Of a stretch of 64,000 nt of DNA, positions 37,855 to 50,221 are shown piece after piece. This stretch comes from Chamaecyparis obtusa (taxonomy: Eukaryota; Streptophyta; Pinopsida; Cupressales; Cupressaceae), in the NCBI GenBank assembly GCA_027943335.1, contig BSBK01001872.1, positions 417,501 through 481,500 of the forward strand, read 5' to 3'. The first letter of the stretch is position 1. Every line of letters begins with the position of its first letter. The notes beneath the pieces are model-generated. The model saw only the letters and a program-made list of their open reading frames with translations, searched no databases and was not told where the DNA came from. Made by a program: the position numbers and the translations under genes.

Positions 37855-40800
37855 TCAGTCTAGAAGACCAACTAAAGCTGAACATGAGTTCAACTTCTCC
37901 CTTGTTACTACCTTTGTAAACATATCTTCCAGATTATCATCAGTATGAATCTTTTCCAGCTTTAACTTTCCATCATCCAAAATTGACCGAATGAAATGGT
38001 ACCGCAACTGTATGTATTTTGTCTTTGAGTGAAAAGAAGAATTCTTTGCAAGATGAATGGAACTTTGGCTATCTGTATGTAGAAAATTATCCTTTTGTGG
38101 ATGTCCCAATTCTTCCATGAAGAATTGAAGCCATATCATCTCCTTGGCTACCTCTGTAGCAGCAACACACTCTGCCTCTATAGTGGATAAAGCAACCACC
38201 TTTTGTAGTTGAGAAATCCAACTCATGGCTGTCCCACCAACAGTAAATATATAACCTGTAGTACTCCTCCTGCTATCTATATCTCCTACCAAATCTGAGT
38301 CAACATAGCCTTGTACAGTAATAGTACAACCCCCAAAGTGTAAACACTTATTTGATGTACCTCTCAAATATCTGAGAATCCATTTGACTGCATTCCAATG
38401 CTCAATACCAGGGTTACTCATATATCGGCTAACGACTCCCACTGCGTGTGTAATATCTAGCCTAGTACATACCATAGCATACATTAGGCTCCCTACAGCT
38501 AAAGCATAAGGTACCTTAGACATTTTACTCTCTTCTTCTGGTGTCTTGGGACACATATCCTTAGTCAATTTCAAATGACAAGGCAAAGGTGTGCTGACAG
38601 CTTTGACATTTTCTATAGAGAAATGTTGCAACACCTTCTCAATATAATCAGCCTGAGATAGAGACAATTTCCTATTTTTCCTATTTCTGCAAATTTTCAT
38701 ACCAAGGATTTGTTTTGCTGCCCCCAAATCCTTCATAGCAAAAGATTTTGCTAACTGTTGTTTCAACTCTTGAATATGATCCATGTTAGACCTAGCTACA
38801 AGCATATCATCAACATATAAACATACAATAATGTAGCTGTCATCATCCAACCTCTTAAAATAAACACAATGGTCAAAGTGACAATGACTATATCCATGCT
38901 CATTCATAAAAGTGTCAAATTTAATATAACATTGCCGAGGTGCTTGCTTCAAGCCGTATAAACTTTTCAGCAATCTGTACACCAAATTCTCCTTACCCTT
39001 GACCTCAAATCCTTGTGGCTGAACCATATATATTTCTTCATCCAAATCACCATGAAGAAAAGTTATTTTAACATCAAGCTTCTCTAAATGCAAATCTTCA
39101 ATCACCACAATACTTAAAACAGTATGGATAGAAGTCATTTTAACAACAGGAGAAAATATCTCATCAAAATCAATACCATGTTTTTGTGCAAATCTTTTTA
39201 CGACTAATCTAGCTTTAAATCTTTTCTTACCTCCATCCTCTTCTTTTACCCTATAAGCCCATTTATTCTGTAAAGCCCTTTTACCTACAAGTAACTTACA
39301 TAAATCCTATGTTTGATTTTTCAGCAAAGAGTCCATTTCATCTGTCATGGCAGACTCCCACTGAAGCTTTGTATCCACCTGCATAGCTTCATTATAACAT
39401 TTAGGTTCACTAGCATCTATTAACAAAATAGAATACAAAGATTGAGAAAATCTTTCTGGAGGTCTACTTAGCCTTGTTGACCATCCAACATTCACTAGTG
39501 TCTATGGTATTTGTTGTTGCTATTGTTGTAGAGCATAAGGAACTACTGGAACATGAACTTGTGGAGTATCATCCAGTACTACATAATCATTTTCTTTCTT
39601 CTCATGCTATAGCAAAAAATCTTTGTACAATACTTTCTCATTGAATATGACATCCCTGCTTCTTACAATTTTATGATTTTCAAAATCCCAAAGCCTATAA
39701 CCAAATTCATCAATGACATATCCAACAAATACACATTTCTTTGACTTAGCTTCTAGCTTGGTTATGTTTTTAGAATCTATAAGTACAAAATCTTCACAAA
39801 CAAAGGTTTTGAGAAAAGAATAACTCACCTTCTTACCACTCCATGCTTCCTCTAGAATACCATAGTCCAAAGGAGTAGAGGGACCTCTATTGATTAAATA
39901 AATAGTAGTGTTCACAGCCTCTTCCCACATAGTTTTGGGCAGCCTAGCATGCAACCTCATACTCCTTGCACGCTCCATTATTGTCATGTTCATGCGTTCA
40001 GCCACTCCATTTTCTTGTGGAGTTCTTGGTACAGTTTTCTACCTATGAATACCATTAGAGGAACAATATTCTTCAAATTTTGTGCTACAATACTCACCAC
40101 CATTATTAGATCTGAGACATTTTAACCTTTTACCAGTCTCATTCTCAACCAAGCATTTCCATTTCTTAAAAGTTTGAAATACATCAGATTTTTGTCTACG
40201 GAAATAAATCCATACTTTTCTTGTTGCATCATCTATAAATGTAACATAATACAAAGAGCCACCAAGGGAAGATACTTGAGTTGGTCCCCATACATCTATA
40301 TGCACAAGCTCCAATCTCTCATTTTTCTTTTCCTTCCCATTCTTCACAAAACTAACTCTCTTTTGTTTTCCATAAACACAACTTTCACAAAAATCCATAT
40401 TGACACATTTCAAACCAGGTAAAACTTTCTTTGAATGAATTAATTTCATACCATTTTCACTCATGTGCCTGAGTCTATTGTGCCATAGTGCTATGTCAAA
40501 ATCTACAACAACAGTCTGATGTTCTTCCTGCTCAACTACAACCACTATTCCGAAACATTCATTTTCTTCTGAAATAATTAAAGTAGAAGGAATAGTATGA
40601 CCTGTACAAAGATATAAGGTGCCTACTTTCACACCTTTTTCTACTACTAAGGAACCTTTTGAAACCTTCCAATTTCTATCATTAAAAGTAACTGTGCAAC
40701 CCTCATCACCCAGTTGCCCTACTGAAATTAAATTTCTACTCAGCCTTAGAATATATCTTACCTCTTGTAGTAGCCAATGATTCCCATTCTGCAACTTAAT

Positions 40801-41820
40801 CTTGATTTTTCCTTTTCCAACAATTTGACAGGGTTCATTATCTCCCAAATAAACTAGCCCAAAATCCCCTTGGACATAATCAACAAAATAACCTCTATGG
40901 GGTGTACCATGAAATGAAGCCCCCGAATCTAACACCCATGAATCATCAACATTTTCTAAAGAAAAAAGAAAAGCATCCTCTTCGGATTTGTTACTTACCA
41001 CATTTGCCTCCTTGTTTCCATCATTTTTGTCTCCTTGATCTTTCTTCCAAGACCAACAATATTTATTCTTACGTCCTAGTTTTCCACAATACCAGTAATC
41101 ATTTGGCCCTTTGGATTCAGACCTCTTTCCCTTTGATTTGCCTCTTGATTTTCCACAATTTCCAGAGTTGTTTCCTCTATCTCTTGTTCTGCCTCTGCTT
41201 TCTGCATTCAATACACTACCCGATGTGGATGCCCTTGAGCTTTTCCTATGAATTTTCTCACTCAATATAACAACAAAAACATCATCAAAATTTAGGGTAT
41301 TTGAACCAGAAACATAATTACTAACAGCCATTACCAAGCCATTCCAGCTTTCTAGCAAAGAACACAAAATCAAGAGAGCCTTAACCTCATCATCGAAAGT
41401 AATTTTAACTAAGGTTAACTAACTTGTAACTATATTAAACTCATTCAAATGATCAGCGGCTGATCCACCTTCTACCATTTTCATATTAAATAAACGCTTC
41501 ATAAGAAATACCTTGTTTGAAGCTGAAGGCTTTTCATACAACTTCACTAGGGTGTCGATCAGATCTTTAGCTTTTGTTGCTCTAGTAATATTGAATGCCA
41601 CCAATTGTGCCAGGCATAGATGAATACTCCTTAGTGCCTTCCTATCCAAAATATCCCAATCTTCCTGAGACATTGTTGCCTCTTTCTTGGCTATTCCCTC
41701 TAATGGCCGCCATAGATCCTTCTGGTAGAGATAGTCCTCCATTTGCATCTTCCATAACTGGAAGTTCTTCCCATTAAACTTATCAACCTTTAGCCTACCC
41801 TCATCTTCCATTTCTCCCAC
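37855..41820 (-). pseudogene. gag-pol: Copia gag-pol polyprotein with in-frame stops
   Basis: A single frame of about 1,320 codons from MGEMEDEGRLKVDKFNG (41820) to 37855; all open segments are in register. Order: Gag (UBN2-like, WKMQMEDYLYQKDLW), degraded CCHC knuckle (YWYCGKLGRKNKYC; first Cys and His lost), protease VLDSGASFH, integrase with GAG pre-integrase finger, HIDVWGP, then LRSNNGGEY and TPQENGVAERMN, RT with CLYVDDMLVA, and RNase H ending in ALSTIEAECVA and the HTDSQSS block. Stops lie at 41419, 40039, 39607, near 39520-39505 and 39307. In the integrase the second catalytic Asp appears as Asn. Copia order (integrase before RT) is clear. Not functional. Confidence 0.93.
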
Positions 41821-41895
41821 TTAACTGAGAGACTCTCCCACTAACTCATGAGACCTACTTCAAAGAATAGATGAAAGAAAAAATGAAATAACCTC

Positions 41896-41907
41896 GCTCT
41901 GATACCA
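41896..41907 (-). promoter_or_regulatory. Primer-binding site of the 37587-42346 Copia
   Basis: TGGTATCAGAGC on the minus strand, two bases inside the 5' LTR, matching initiator Met tRNA. Confidence 0.9.
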
Positions 41908-41909
41908 CT

Positions 41910-42346
41910 TGTTAGGATTAACCAAGAAGAAATAACAATTATGTGCAAATATAACTAATATCAGAAAACAATAAACCACACAGAAGAGAACACAAGACAC
42001 AAAGATTTAACATGGTTCACCCAATCTATGGGCTACGTCCACCAACAGTGAGTCCAATATTATTATTATCCAGTGATTACAATCTAATTACAATCTGTAA
42101 TCCATTACAACTCAATTGCGCTGCAAGTACTAAAATCATACATTCAAAAATCCCTAACCCTAAGCCATATTATACAATATTTTTGCTGCTCTAGGGTTAG
42201 AATGAATTATAACATGTCGGCCCAAATAATTGAAAAGTAGTCAGGCTAAAAAAAATTCACCCATTAAACTTATCAAAACCTAAAATTGTATAGTGTACAG
42301 TACTTTCCTGGATAGTACTTTCCTAATTAGTCACCATAAGCTAACA
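41910..42346 (-). repeat. 5' LTR of the 37587-42346 Copia
   Basis: 437 bp with TG...CA ends and the TSD aagaa immediately outside. Confidence 0.9.
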
Positions 42347-42351
42347 AAGAA

Positions 42352-44053
42352 GTCACTCACTAACATCTCATCTTTATAACAACTAAATTTGGATTCACTA
42401 GAAGCATTAGTTCTAAAACAAAATAGTAAAACATACCACATATAATGACTGTGTCGACACTCGATTGCATCATACAATAAGTTGAAATTAGATAATCATA
42501 AAACACTTTGTAAAGTACAGTGTACATATCATATACAACCACATCAAATGAGTTTAGCATCAAGAAAGATGAGCCTCATCCCATGAAAGTAAAGGCCTAA
42601 CTTTCATGGAATGAGCATATCTAACATGTACAATACAAATCTAATGCTTTGGTGTGCAAACAAGTGAAAGAAGAAGTGATCACAGTCAGCAAATGGTGGA
42701 AAATACATTGAATTTCATGGCAAGGGTATAGCACCAGAAGATTGGTCTTAAGGATAGGGATATCTAATGATTTTGATTATTTTCTATTGTTAATTTAAAG
42801 GTTAATCAATAACCATTTGAACCTGCAAGTGATTGGAGGGCACCGATTTGAGAAACCCTTGGTTTAAGGGTTTGAAGAGACCAAATTTGGGGTTTTGGGG
42901 GGTTATAGAAGGTCTGAGTATAATTCCTTTGGTATTTAGAGGTTTTATGACATAATAAGACACTTATTATAGTTTTAAGTCTTGGGGTCAATTATTTGAT
43001 ATAGTTCCTTTGTTAAATCACTCAATTTTCATGCATTTTTGGAGCCATGGGGTTGAGAAGTAGTACACACTCCAAAACAACCATATATTTCATTTTGATA
43101 TGACAATTTAATAAGAAAAGGGTACTCAAAAAAGTAATTTTTTTTATTATTCCTTTGGAAAGTTTCAGAGATAAGTTAAATTTTCCTTCATTGCAGGGCT
43201 ACTAGACAGGGCAATTCATTGATCCATCCCCTTTATGTATTTGTTGTCACTTGGGGATGGATCCAAACCTTGTAACTTAGTATTATAACATTGGACATGT
43301 AGGAAAGGACAAGAGTTTGCAAGTTGAGAGTGATTGAAGGAGTTTGATGAGTTTGAAGGGTGCATATGGGTCATGAAATTGGTGCAAGGGTACATCAGTA
43401 GTCATTCTAGTCTTTGGAGGGGGATATTTTATGCATTAATCCATCATAGGATGGTCAAATGATGGTGAATCAACTTTGGTTTAGTTTCTATGGTGCTGGG
43501 AGATGAGACATTGGGCGAGCCCTTGTTTCTAGGGGGTTTTGGGACCAATTTGGGGCTTTTACATCTATAAGTGTCAAATATTCAAATTGATGGTAGAATC
43601 CTCTAATTAGAGTCATTTGAAGACACTTTTGAAAGTGGAAATTTCTGGGAGTGATTCCTTAATAGGGTTGCTTTGTTAATTGAGCCTATTAGGCCTAGTT
43701 GGGAAACATGAATTAGCAATTTTAAGGTGTGACATTCCAAAAAACATAGTCTTTTTTTTGACATATGTTATGAAACTTGAAAAAGGTTATTCAAATAATT
43801 TGATCACCATTTGAATAGGTGATCAAGAATTTGGTTGATGGTCCAACTAATTGGCAAGCTTAAACAAGCATGAACCAAGAACTAGTTTTATATGGTGGAT
43901 ATGGAGTTGCTAAAGGAAACCTAAGGTGTGGAGTCTTAAAGAAGATGGTATGAAAGGAGTGAATGAAGTAAAGGATTCTCCAAAGATGAGAAAATAAAAT
44001 AAAGTTATGTTCAAGCCCACAAAGGATTCAACAGTCAAAGCAATGAAATCTGA
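42352..44053. other. No gene seen
   Basis: AT-rich sequence with no supported frame, terminal repeat or RNA gene. A possible splice acceptor (ttccttcattgcag near 43195) is the only gene-like sign and is weak. Confidence 0.5.
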
Positions 44054-44314
44054 GAATACAAGGTGTTGAAACAAGTGCATCCCTCTAAGGGAATATCTAG
44101 TGCTGCCATGGATACCATGGAGAGCTTCATGATTTCTATTTTTGATAAGATTACTCCTGAGGCTACTTCTCTTCTAAAATATAACAAGATCGTGACACTT
44201 TCCTCTAGAGAAATTGAGATTGCTGTCAAGTTTGTTCTTCCTGGAGAGCTAGCTAGGCATGCTGCTTCTAAAGGAAGTAAGGCTATTACCAAGTTTCCTA
44301 ATGCTCTAGGTTAG
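44054..44314 (+). pseudogene. Histone H2B-like fragment
   Basis: From [16 protein letters not shown] at 44054 the frame gives 86 residues covering the H2B histone fold to its C-terminus at TAG 44312-44314. Recognisable blocks are [33 protein letters not shown] and KGSKAITKF, each matching conserved plant H2B text. H2B pairs with H2A in the nucleosome. A TGA lies directly before the fragment (44051), and the basic N-terminal tail with the first helix is absent. The lysine corresponding to the usual ubiquitination site (AVTK, here AITK) is kept. Substitutions such as [13 protein letters not shown] are unlike active H2B. It is probably a diverged or processed pseudogene; a variant with a distant first exon is less likely. 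Confidence 0.82.
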
Positions 44315-44760
44315 GTTTTGTTGGAAGATTTTAGGTTTTTTGTATGTGGTGTTTATTGTAGGCTTGTTTAGAAGTTGGTCTGGCTTGGGTTTATGTTAAA
44401 ATGGTCTTGTTTGGATGTTTTGAGGTAGAAGTGACTATGAACTGAATGTGTGGAAGTTAATGCTGAACTGGGATCTTAGTGTATGTAAAGAATATATGAA
44501 TTATGCTATGTATGTTACATTATGAACATATTTTATGGTTATTATCATACATTATGCTATGTATGCTATGAAAAATCTCTGTTATAAGATTTCTATTATA
44601 AGGATGTGGTTATTGTGTAGATCTCTCATTTTAATAACTTGGAGTTTAATTAATTTAGTCATGTGGAAGGGTTATCTACTGCTCTAGATTATGCCTGAAG
44701 AATCTATTTGTTATAATATTTACATTATAAGAATCTATTTGTTATAAGATTGGCATAACA
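44315..44760. other. No gene seen
   Basis: AT-rich sequence after the H2B-like fragment, with short repeats such as ttatgctatgtatg and gaatctatttgttataa. Could include a 3' UTR of the fragment. Confidence 0.4.
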
Positions 44761-44765
44761 ACATA

Positions 44766-44930
44766 AAGTTTTTTTTATTAATAATGAGAAATATTTTTAC
44801 AACTCAGCTCAATAGGAGCACCGGAGGAAAGAGCTAAGGAGAGAAAACCTTCCGGTATTGCCCCAAAAAATAGAAGAGAAAGGTTGTCATTAAATCTTAC
44901 AAACTTCCTCTTATACATACAAGGTAATGC
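44766..44930 (-). other. Possible LINE 3' tail or 3' UTR
   Basis: Read on the minus strand, GTTGTAAAAATATTTCTCAT followed by ATTATTAAT and an A-run at about 44768-44776 resembles the 3' end of a plant LINE. It lies after the stop of the minus-strand transposase-like gene and could instead be that gene's 3' UTR. No coding part is attached. Confidence 0.3.
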
Positions 44931-45003
44931 ATGAGCAATTTACAGTCCACCCAATTTGCAGTGTTATATAAATTTGACATGTTACAATATTTTGTATCTC
45001 CAT

Positions 45004-48000
45004 TTAGTCCAATGAAGCAATTGGGTTTTCCCTACCCTTGATTGTCTCAAGTATTGCCTCATGGTCTGACTCACGAACCTTCCAAAGAGTTTTATTGTGT
45101 GGTCTTCCCCCATATCTAATCAAGTGGACATTTGATGCAACGATGAGGTTTCAATAATGAAGAATCTTTATGTGTGTCTCCCAATCCTCAAACAACCACA
45201 ACCTAGGTTTCTTCATAGCATACCATCTAAGCCATGTACCAGTTACAACCATTGCTCCTATAGGGTATTCTAATTCTTCACCATCGATAACCGAGTGATC
45301 CAATTTCTTTTTTGCCTCAACACAATGATAAAAATAATAATATGTCCCTTCTTCATGTGCAATAACAACAAAAACATGGCCTGTAATGATATCAAAATAA
45401 TGAGGACATTAGTTTACTAAATATTTATGATATAGTACTAAATTTGAGATTATTTGTGTGGAAAATTTTACCTGGTTGTACTAGATCAGATAAGCAATCA
45501 AAATCAATGGATTATTCCATTTCTATCGGTTGTAGTGATTCATGGGGATGATAGGAGGAAAGTGGACTCAAAATACATATATACCATTCATCAACCCATT
45601 CCTTTGAGTCACACCCATCCCAATCTTCATCTACACATTATAAACAAAAGCATGTCATATGTCATGTGTGGATACTCCATGAACCTGCATTACAAATTCT
45701 AAAAGAGTGTAGCTCACTCGATCCTATCAATGTACAACAATCCTCATATGGTGCAATGTTAGTTTCATCCATCAACCAAAAAAATCTATGAACCATAGAC
45801 TCACCTTCATTACCTGGACCCATTGTAGCATTACACTACTGGAAAATACATCCTGCAGCTGACAATGTTTCTTTCTCTTTGTAATTTAATTCTTCACATA
45901 CTAAGGCTCTTTTAATACATGCACCTCTGCCATCGTGCTCTCCCTTTCCATTACCGGCCTTTGTGAAATTCCACATATATTGAATTTGAGTAATCTTATG
46001 CATCTTGCACAACCATTAAAACATCCGATAATTCTTGAATTGTGATGCACAATTACCTGACCATATGATATGTCGATGATATTTAATGCCCCTATTTGCC
46101 AAATGACCATAAAATAGTTGAAAGAAACCATTTACAAACTCTATAAAATGTGAGCGATCATCGCTGATATAAAAATGATACTCCCTCAATATCTTTCTAT
46201 TCTCCTTTGTACTATCTGGTGCATGCATGAATGCTATATGAACAAATATAGCAACCTCTTTAGAGCTATAATACTTTTCTTGTACCTCATTCTATGGTTG
46301 TAGTGTGTAGTTCTCTACAAAGTCCACAAATAAAACAATGGTATCAAGTAGGAATGTGTTCTTGCACAACTTGAATTGCATATCCAACCATCACGCTCTA
46401 TGTGTATGCCTTGCATACTCATAAATAATTTTTTAACAAAAAATGTCCATGAACTGATACACTGAAATTTTTTCAATTACTAAATTACATCTTTTAGCCT
46501 CTTTTTCATCTTTTAGATTGTATGTCACGGTCTTATATTTTCCAAATTCCACTATTTCATTATTGATTGCATGGGTACTCTCCATATGTTGACAAATTGG
46601 AAAATGTCAAAAACCTCTACAATCTATGCATGTACCATTCAAGCATGAGAGCTTGTAAAATTGTTGACCATCCACTCTTTCATATAAAATGGTAGATATT
46701 AATTACCTTGAAGATCTAGGTGGGACATTTATGCTACAATCCTACAAAACATTGCTAAAGTGCAAATCTACACATGTATTCCTATAAACTTAAAAATGGT
46801 TAGAAAATTCAATATGTACCCTACAAAAACAAGTTGTGCGTGTGAGATTTATCTTCACATAAAAAGGTTTACACATTTCAAAATATCTCTAACTAATTTT
46901 AATTTGAGGATACATATGCATAAATTTTGCAAAGAATTGTGTTTGAGTTGAATCCAAAAAATGTTTTGGATGTGGAACACGAATTCGACTAACAATCCTC
47001 CTTCTTACAACATCTCTTTGATTAGGAGATACCCATGTATTATTCTTCCAAAATTCTTCAATCAAGGATTTCAAAGCTTCAACAATTGCTTTATCTTTTC
47101 ATGGTAGTTTATCAGAAAATTCCCATAACTCACTGCTATTTGGATCTTCCACTCTTTGATGCCTTCCTAGGGCTCTCATTAGAGACTTTCTACTTATTTT
47201 TAATGTTTTTCTTGTCTTTCTAATGAGTTGAGATTTATTCATTTGAGTGCTTACCATCGTTGATGTAAGTACATGTCATGTAACATTACTATCTTTCATG
47301 TGTGATGTAGAACCCACACTCTCATATGCAGTCATTATATTCTTTACAATAGATTTTTCACTTCACTCATCCATCGTACTTAGCCCAAGAATCTTCATGA
47401 TGGGCCTAAATTTTAGATTTCTCATCATTTCAACAAATAGTTGACATCTTCCTGTCATGTTTAATTAATTCTCAAAAAATGCTCCAAATATGATTAACAT
47501 GTCTTTGACAAGTACGCTTGGAAATCTTGTCAAGCATATCTTGCAAAATGTTAGTATCAATATCAATCAAATATTTTGTCTTTCTATATTTAATAATTTT
47601 AAAAGCATCAAAAATATTATGTGTGAATTGTGTACCATCTTGAGTGCCTTCAACATGAGACGATGTTGTGCCTACACCTTGGGATGTAGATAATGGTGTG
47701 CCTTCAACATGAGACGATGTTATGCCTACACCTTGGGATGTAGATAATGGTGTGCCTTGAACATGATACAAGGGTGTGCCCACACCTTTGGAAGTAGACA
47801 ATAGTGTGCCTTCAACATGATACATTGGTGTGCCTCCACCTTCGGAAGTAGACAATGGTGTGCCTCCAACATGATACATTGGTGTGCCTCGAACATTGGA
47901 TGATGATATCTCTTGAACTTGGGAACTCATAGATGATGTCCCCGCATCTTCAAAATTCAATTGTCTTGTTGCAAGCAAGTTTCTCATTCATTGTCTTTTT

Positions 48001-48186
48001 TATTCCAATTCCAATTCTCTCTTACTTTGTATTGATGTTTCATGTTCCTCTTCCAAAGAAAAATCTTCTTCTATGGTATCTAATTTTTTTTGTTCACGAA
48101 GTTTTCTCATTCTTTCCCTTTTCTTCTCTTTGTCTCTTTCATTCTCTTCCGGTGTTAAATTCTTTGCTCATTTCCTTGGCATGATG
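45004..48186 (-). pseudogene. DDE-type transposase-like gene, decayed, with intron
   Basis: The minus strand starts MPRK (48186) followed by a basic Lys/Arg/Glu helix (ERDKEKKRERMRKLREQKK), a Gly-Thr-Pro repeat zone, then YHFYISDDRSH near 46170-46150, IIWSGNCASQFKNY near 46062-46030 and GNGKGEHDGRGACIKRA near 45950-45920. Similar ordered words (SDGCASQFK, GHGKGEHDG) occur in uncharacterised transposase-like plant proteins as I remember them; the superfamily is not settled. A good intron (GTAAAA...TTACAG) is at 45381-45471 and a shorter possible one at 45631-45684. The frame ends at TAA 45004-45006. Many stops and frame changes make it a pseudogene. The GTGCACCCTAT words upstream at 48610-48700 link it tentatively to the transposons at 13595-21067. 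Confidence 0.6.
47640..47905 (-). repeat. Coding tandem repeat in the transposase-like gene
   Basis: On the minus strand a unit of about 20 codons, GT(P/T)..HVEGTPLSTS.GVG, is repeated about five times with small changes. It suggests a low-complexity linker between the basic N-terminus and the catalytic part. Confidence 0.8.
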
Positions 48187-48599
48187 ATGATGATTTCTAC
48201 ATAAGAATTGATTACAATTTAAAAAATATAATATAAATGTTAAACAATAAGTCAAATTATAATATAAACCTCTTACAATATGATAAATTATAATATAAAT
48301 TTATTACAATTATATCAAATTATGTATTGAACAAGTCTATATCATACCAATTATAAACCAAAACACTCTTTATTCACATTTGACATGTAAAAAATTAAAA
48401 AAACTTACCTCAATCGATAAATTTAAGTGATAATGATTGACTTTCACAATTCAATGTTGATTTTTAAACAAAAAGATGGTGCAAATTTGTAGAATATGCT
48501 TCTTTTTCACTATATACTTGTCAGATAACTCATAGAACTCAGACAGCAATAGAAAAAGTGGGCCTCTTTCATGAGATCCTTGGCAAAGAAGACTGTATA

Positions 48600-48790
48600 T
48601 TTTAGTTTTGTATAGCACAAGCGTGCTATAGCGTGCTCGCCCTATGCAACACTAAAAAGTGTTATGAATACTATTAAATAGGGTGTGCACCCTATTTAAA
48701 ACAAGAAAAAGGGAAAATATAAAGGGTATGGGAGAGGGAGAGAGAGAGAGATTATGGGGGAGGGAGAGGGAGAGGGTGATGAGAGAGAGG
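48600..48790. repeat. GTGCACCCTAT words and GA-rich tract upstream of the transposase-like gene
   Basis: agcgtgctatagcgtgctcgcccta and gggtgtgcaccctattt are followed by an irregular (GA)n run. The same succession occurs at 17310-17450. No terminal repeat was found beyond it. 48187-48599 is AT-rich and empty. Confidence 0.5.
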
Positions 48791-48835
48791 ACATCAAAAT
48801 GTTTACAAAATTTTTGCAATTAAAAGAATACATTT

Positions 48836-49520
48836 TAGTCACTAGATCTCTAGATAACCAAGATTGGGTAATGTCCATGAAATTTATAAAAGTCAACAAA
48901 GTTATGGCAAATAAGAGAGTCATTGTAGTCACTAAGTCTCTCAATGCAAATTGAAGATAAAGAGACTTAAGGAAGACCATTACATTAAGATCTAACAGTA
49001 GTTGAGCATCTCAGAATTAAGATCTAACGGTAGTTGCTAAATCGTTAGAAAATTTCATAAGAAGCTAACATATTCAGCGCCTCTATTTTCTTCCCACAAT
49101 CGCTAAGTCTCAAGATCAGTTTTAAAAGATTATATCATTTAACGTCTGACAAGCTTTCTTTAGTCACTTAATCTCTGGAAATAATTAAAAAAGGACAAGT
49201 ATTTTAGTGCCTACAAGAAGCCATGTAGTCACTAAGTCGCTAGAAATTAAAATTAGATTACCTGTCACTTTCTTCTCTCTTGGGTAGTGAATTGAGTTTT
49301 GAGCGTGCCAAGTAATGATGGAAGTGACATGAATTATAGAACTTCAGTATCAAATGGTCTAATGCATTCAATTCTTCAGAATAAATATAGCTAACTGTTA
49401 GTAATTCTAAATTTACCAAGCATTGAAAGAGCCAGACCAAGGAAATTATAAAATTAGGTGTTACTCATTCTAAATTTACCTTGCATTCAGAGAGCCAAAG
49501 AAAGGAAATTGTTAAATTAT
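48836..49520 (+). repeat. Dispersed short motif and local tandem duplications
   Basis: A motif near gtcactaagtctct occurs about six times (48836, 48926, 49040, 49100, 49162, 49228). A 33-base duplication (ttaagatctaac(a/g)gtagttg) lies at 48984 and 49017, and a 64-base duplication (attctaaatttacc..gcatt) at about 49397 and 49461. Meaning unknown; it precedes the ORF at 49581. Confidence 0.55.
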
Positions 49521-49580
49521 CTAAATTTTCATTGTTCTCAAAGTTCAGGAGTTCAAAATTCCTACAATTATTTTTAACAT

Positions 49581-50221
49581 TTGATTAGTATCAATCAGCC
49601 AACAGTGAACGGAGCTTCTACTAGTAAGGAAGCCAAGGATAAAGGGAAGGAGAGTTATTCAGATGAGTTCCTTAGTCTTCTCCCCAGGTCTACACAAAAC
49701 AAAAGGGTTAGTGATGAAATTTTCGTTGATGATCTAGCATTTTGTAAAGATGCAAAAACACATGATGTATCTAGAATGCATTTTTTTTAGATATTTCTAT
49801 AAAAAATTTGAAATCCCGATGCCCATATTAAACCCTTGGACCTCAGGATTGGCTAGGCTGATAGTACTCGACATCTTTTTAGATATAGATTTGCTGATTG
49901 AATTGGCCAACAGATATGACCCTTTGTCAAAAACAATAAGGAAAGATGATCACTCAGCCCTAGTAACATTGGATAGAAATTCATTCATGCAAGATTTTGG
50001 TATAAATATCCCAATGGCCACTGAGATCAATTTGCAAGCTCAAGCAAATAGATATGTTAGGGAGTCAACCCTAATTGTTAGAGATATTCAGCTTCATGTC
50101 CCTAGACCCAACAAAAATTACATTGCAGCGACACTAGGGATTGCGCCATACTTCTATAAGGACTTCAATTTTTATATGAAGTATATTGCATATGGATTGT
50201 GCAAAGTGTTGGGGATGGATG
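49581..50221 (+). pseudogene. Unknown retroelement-type ORF, 5' part
   Basis: Reads ISINQPTVNGASTSKEAKDKG and onward, with a +1 shift at a T-run near 49780, then is open to the Copia border at 50221. Text such as DIFLDIDLLIELANRYDPLSK and YGLCKVLGMD looks like folded protein but matches no domain I can name. Removing the Copia 50222-57699 with one ggatg joins this frame to 57705 without a shift. It probably belongs to a non-autonomous LTR element of the kind that carries a single ORF. Confidence 0.5.

Larger units (their letters stand above)
37587..42346 (-). mobile_element. Ty1/copia element with damaged 3' LTR
   Basis: Minus-strand element of 4,760 bp with 5-bp duplications aagaa at 37582-37586 and 42347-42351. 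The 5' LTR is 41910-42346 (437 bp, TGTTAG...CTAACA). The 3' LTR keeps only 37587-37749: the first ~275 bases of U3 are gone and a T-run lies in their place, next to an intact polypurine tract. The coding region is one frame with several stops. Confidence 0.92.

Noticed and set aside
42806..42991. 61-codon minus ORF
   Set aside because: Isolated, without motif or neighbours to support it.
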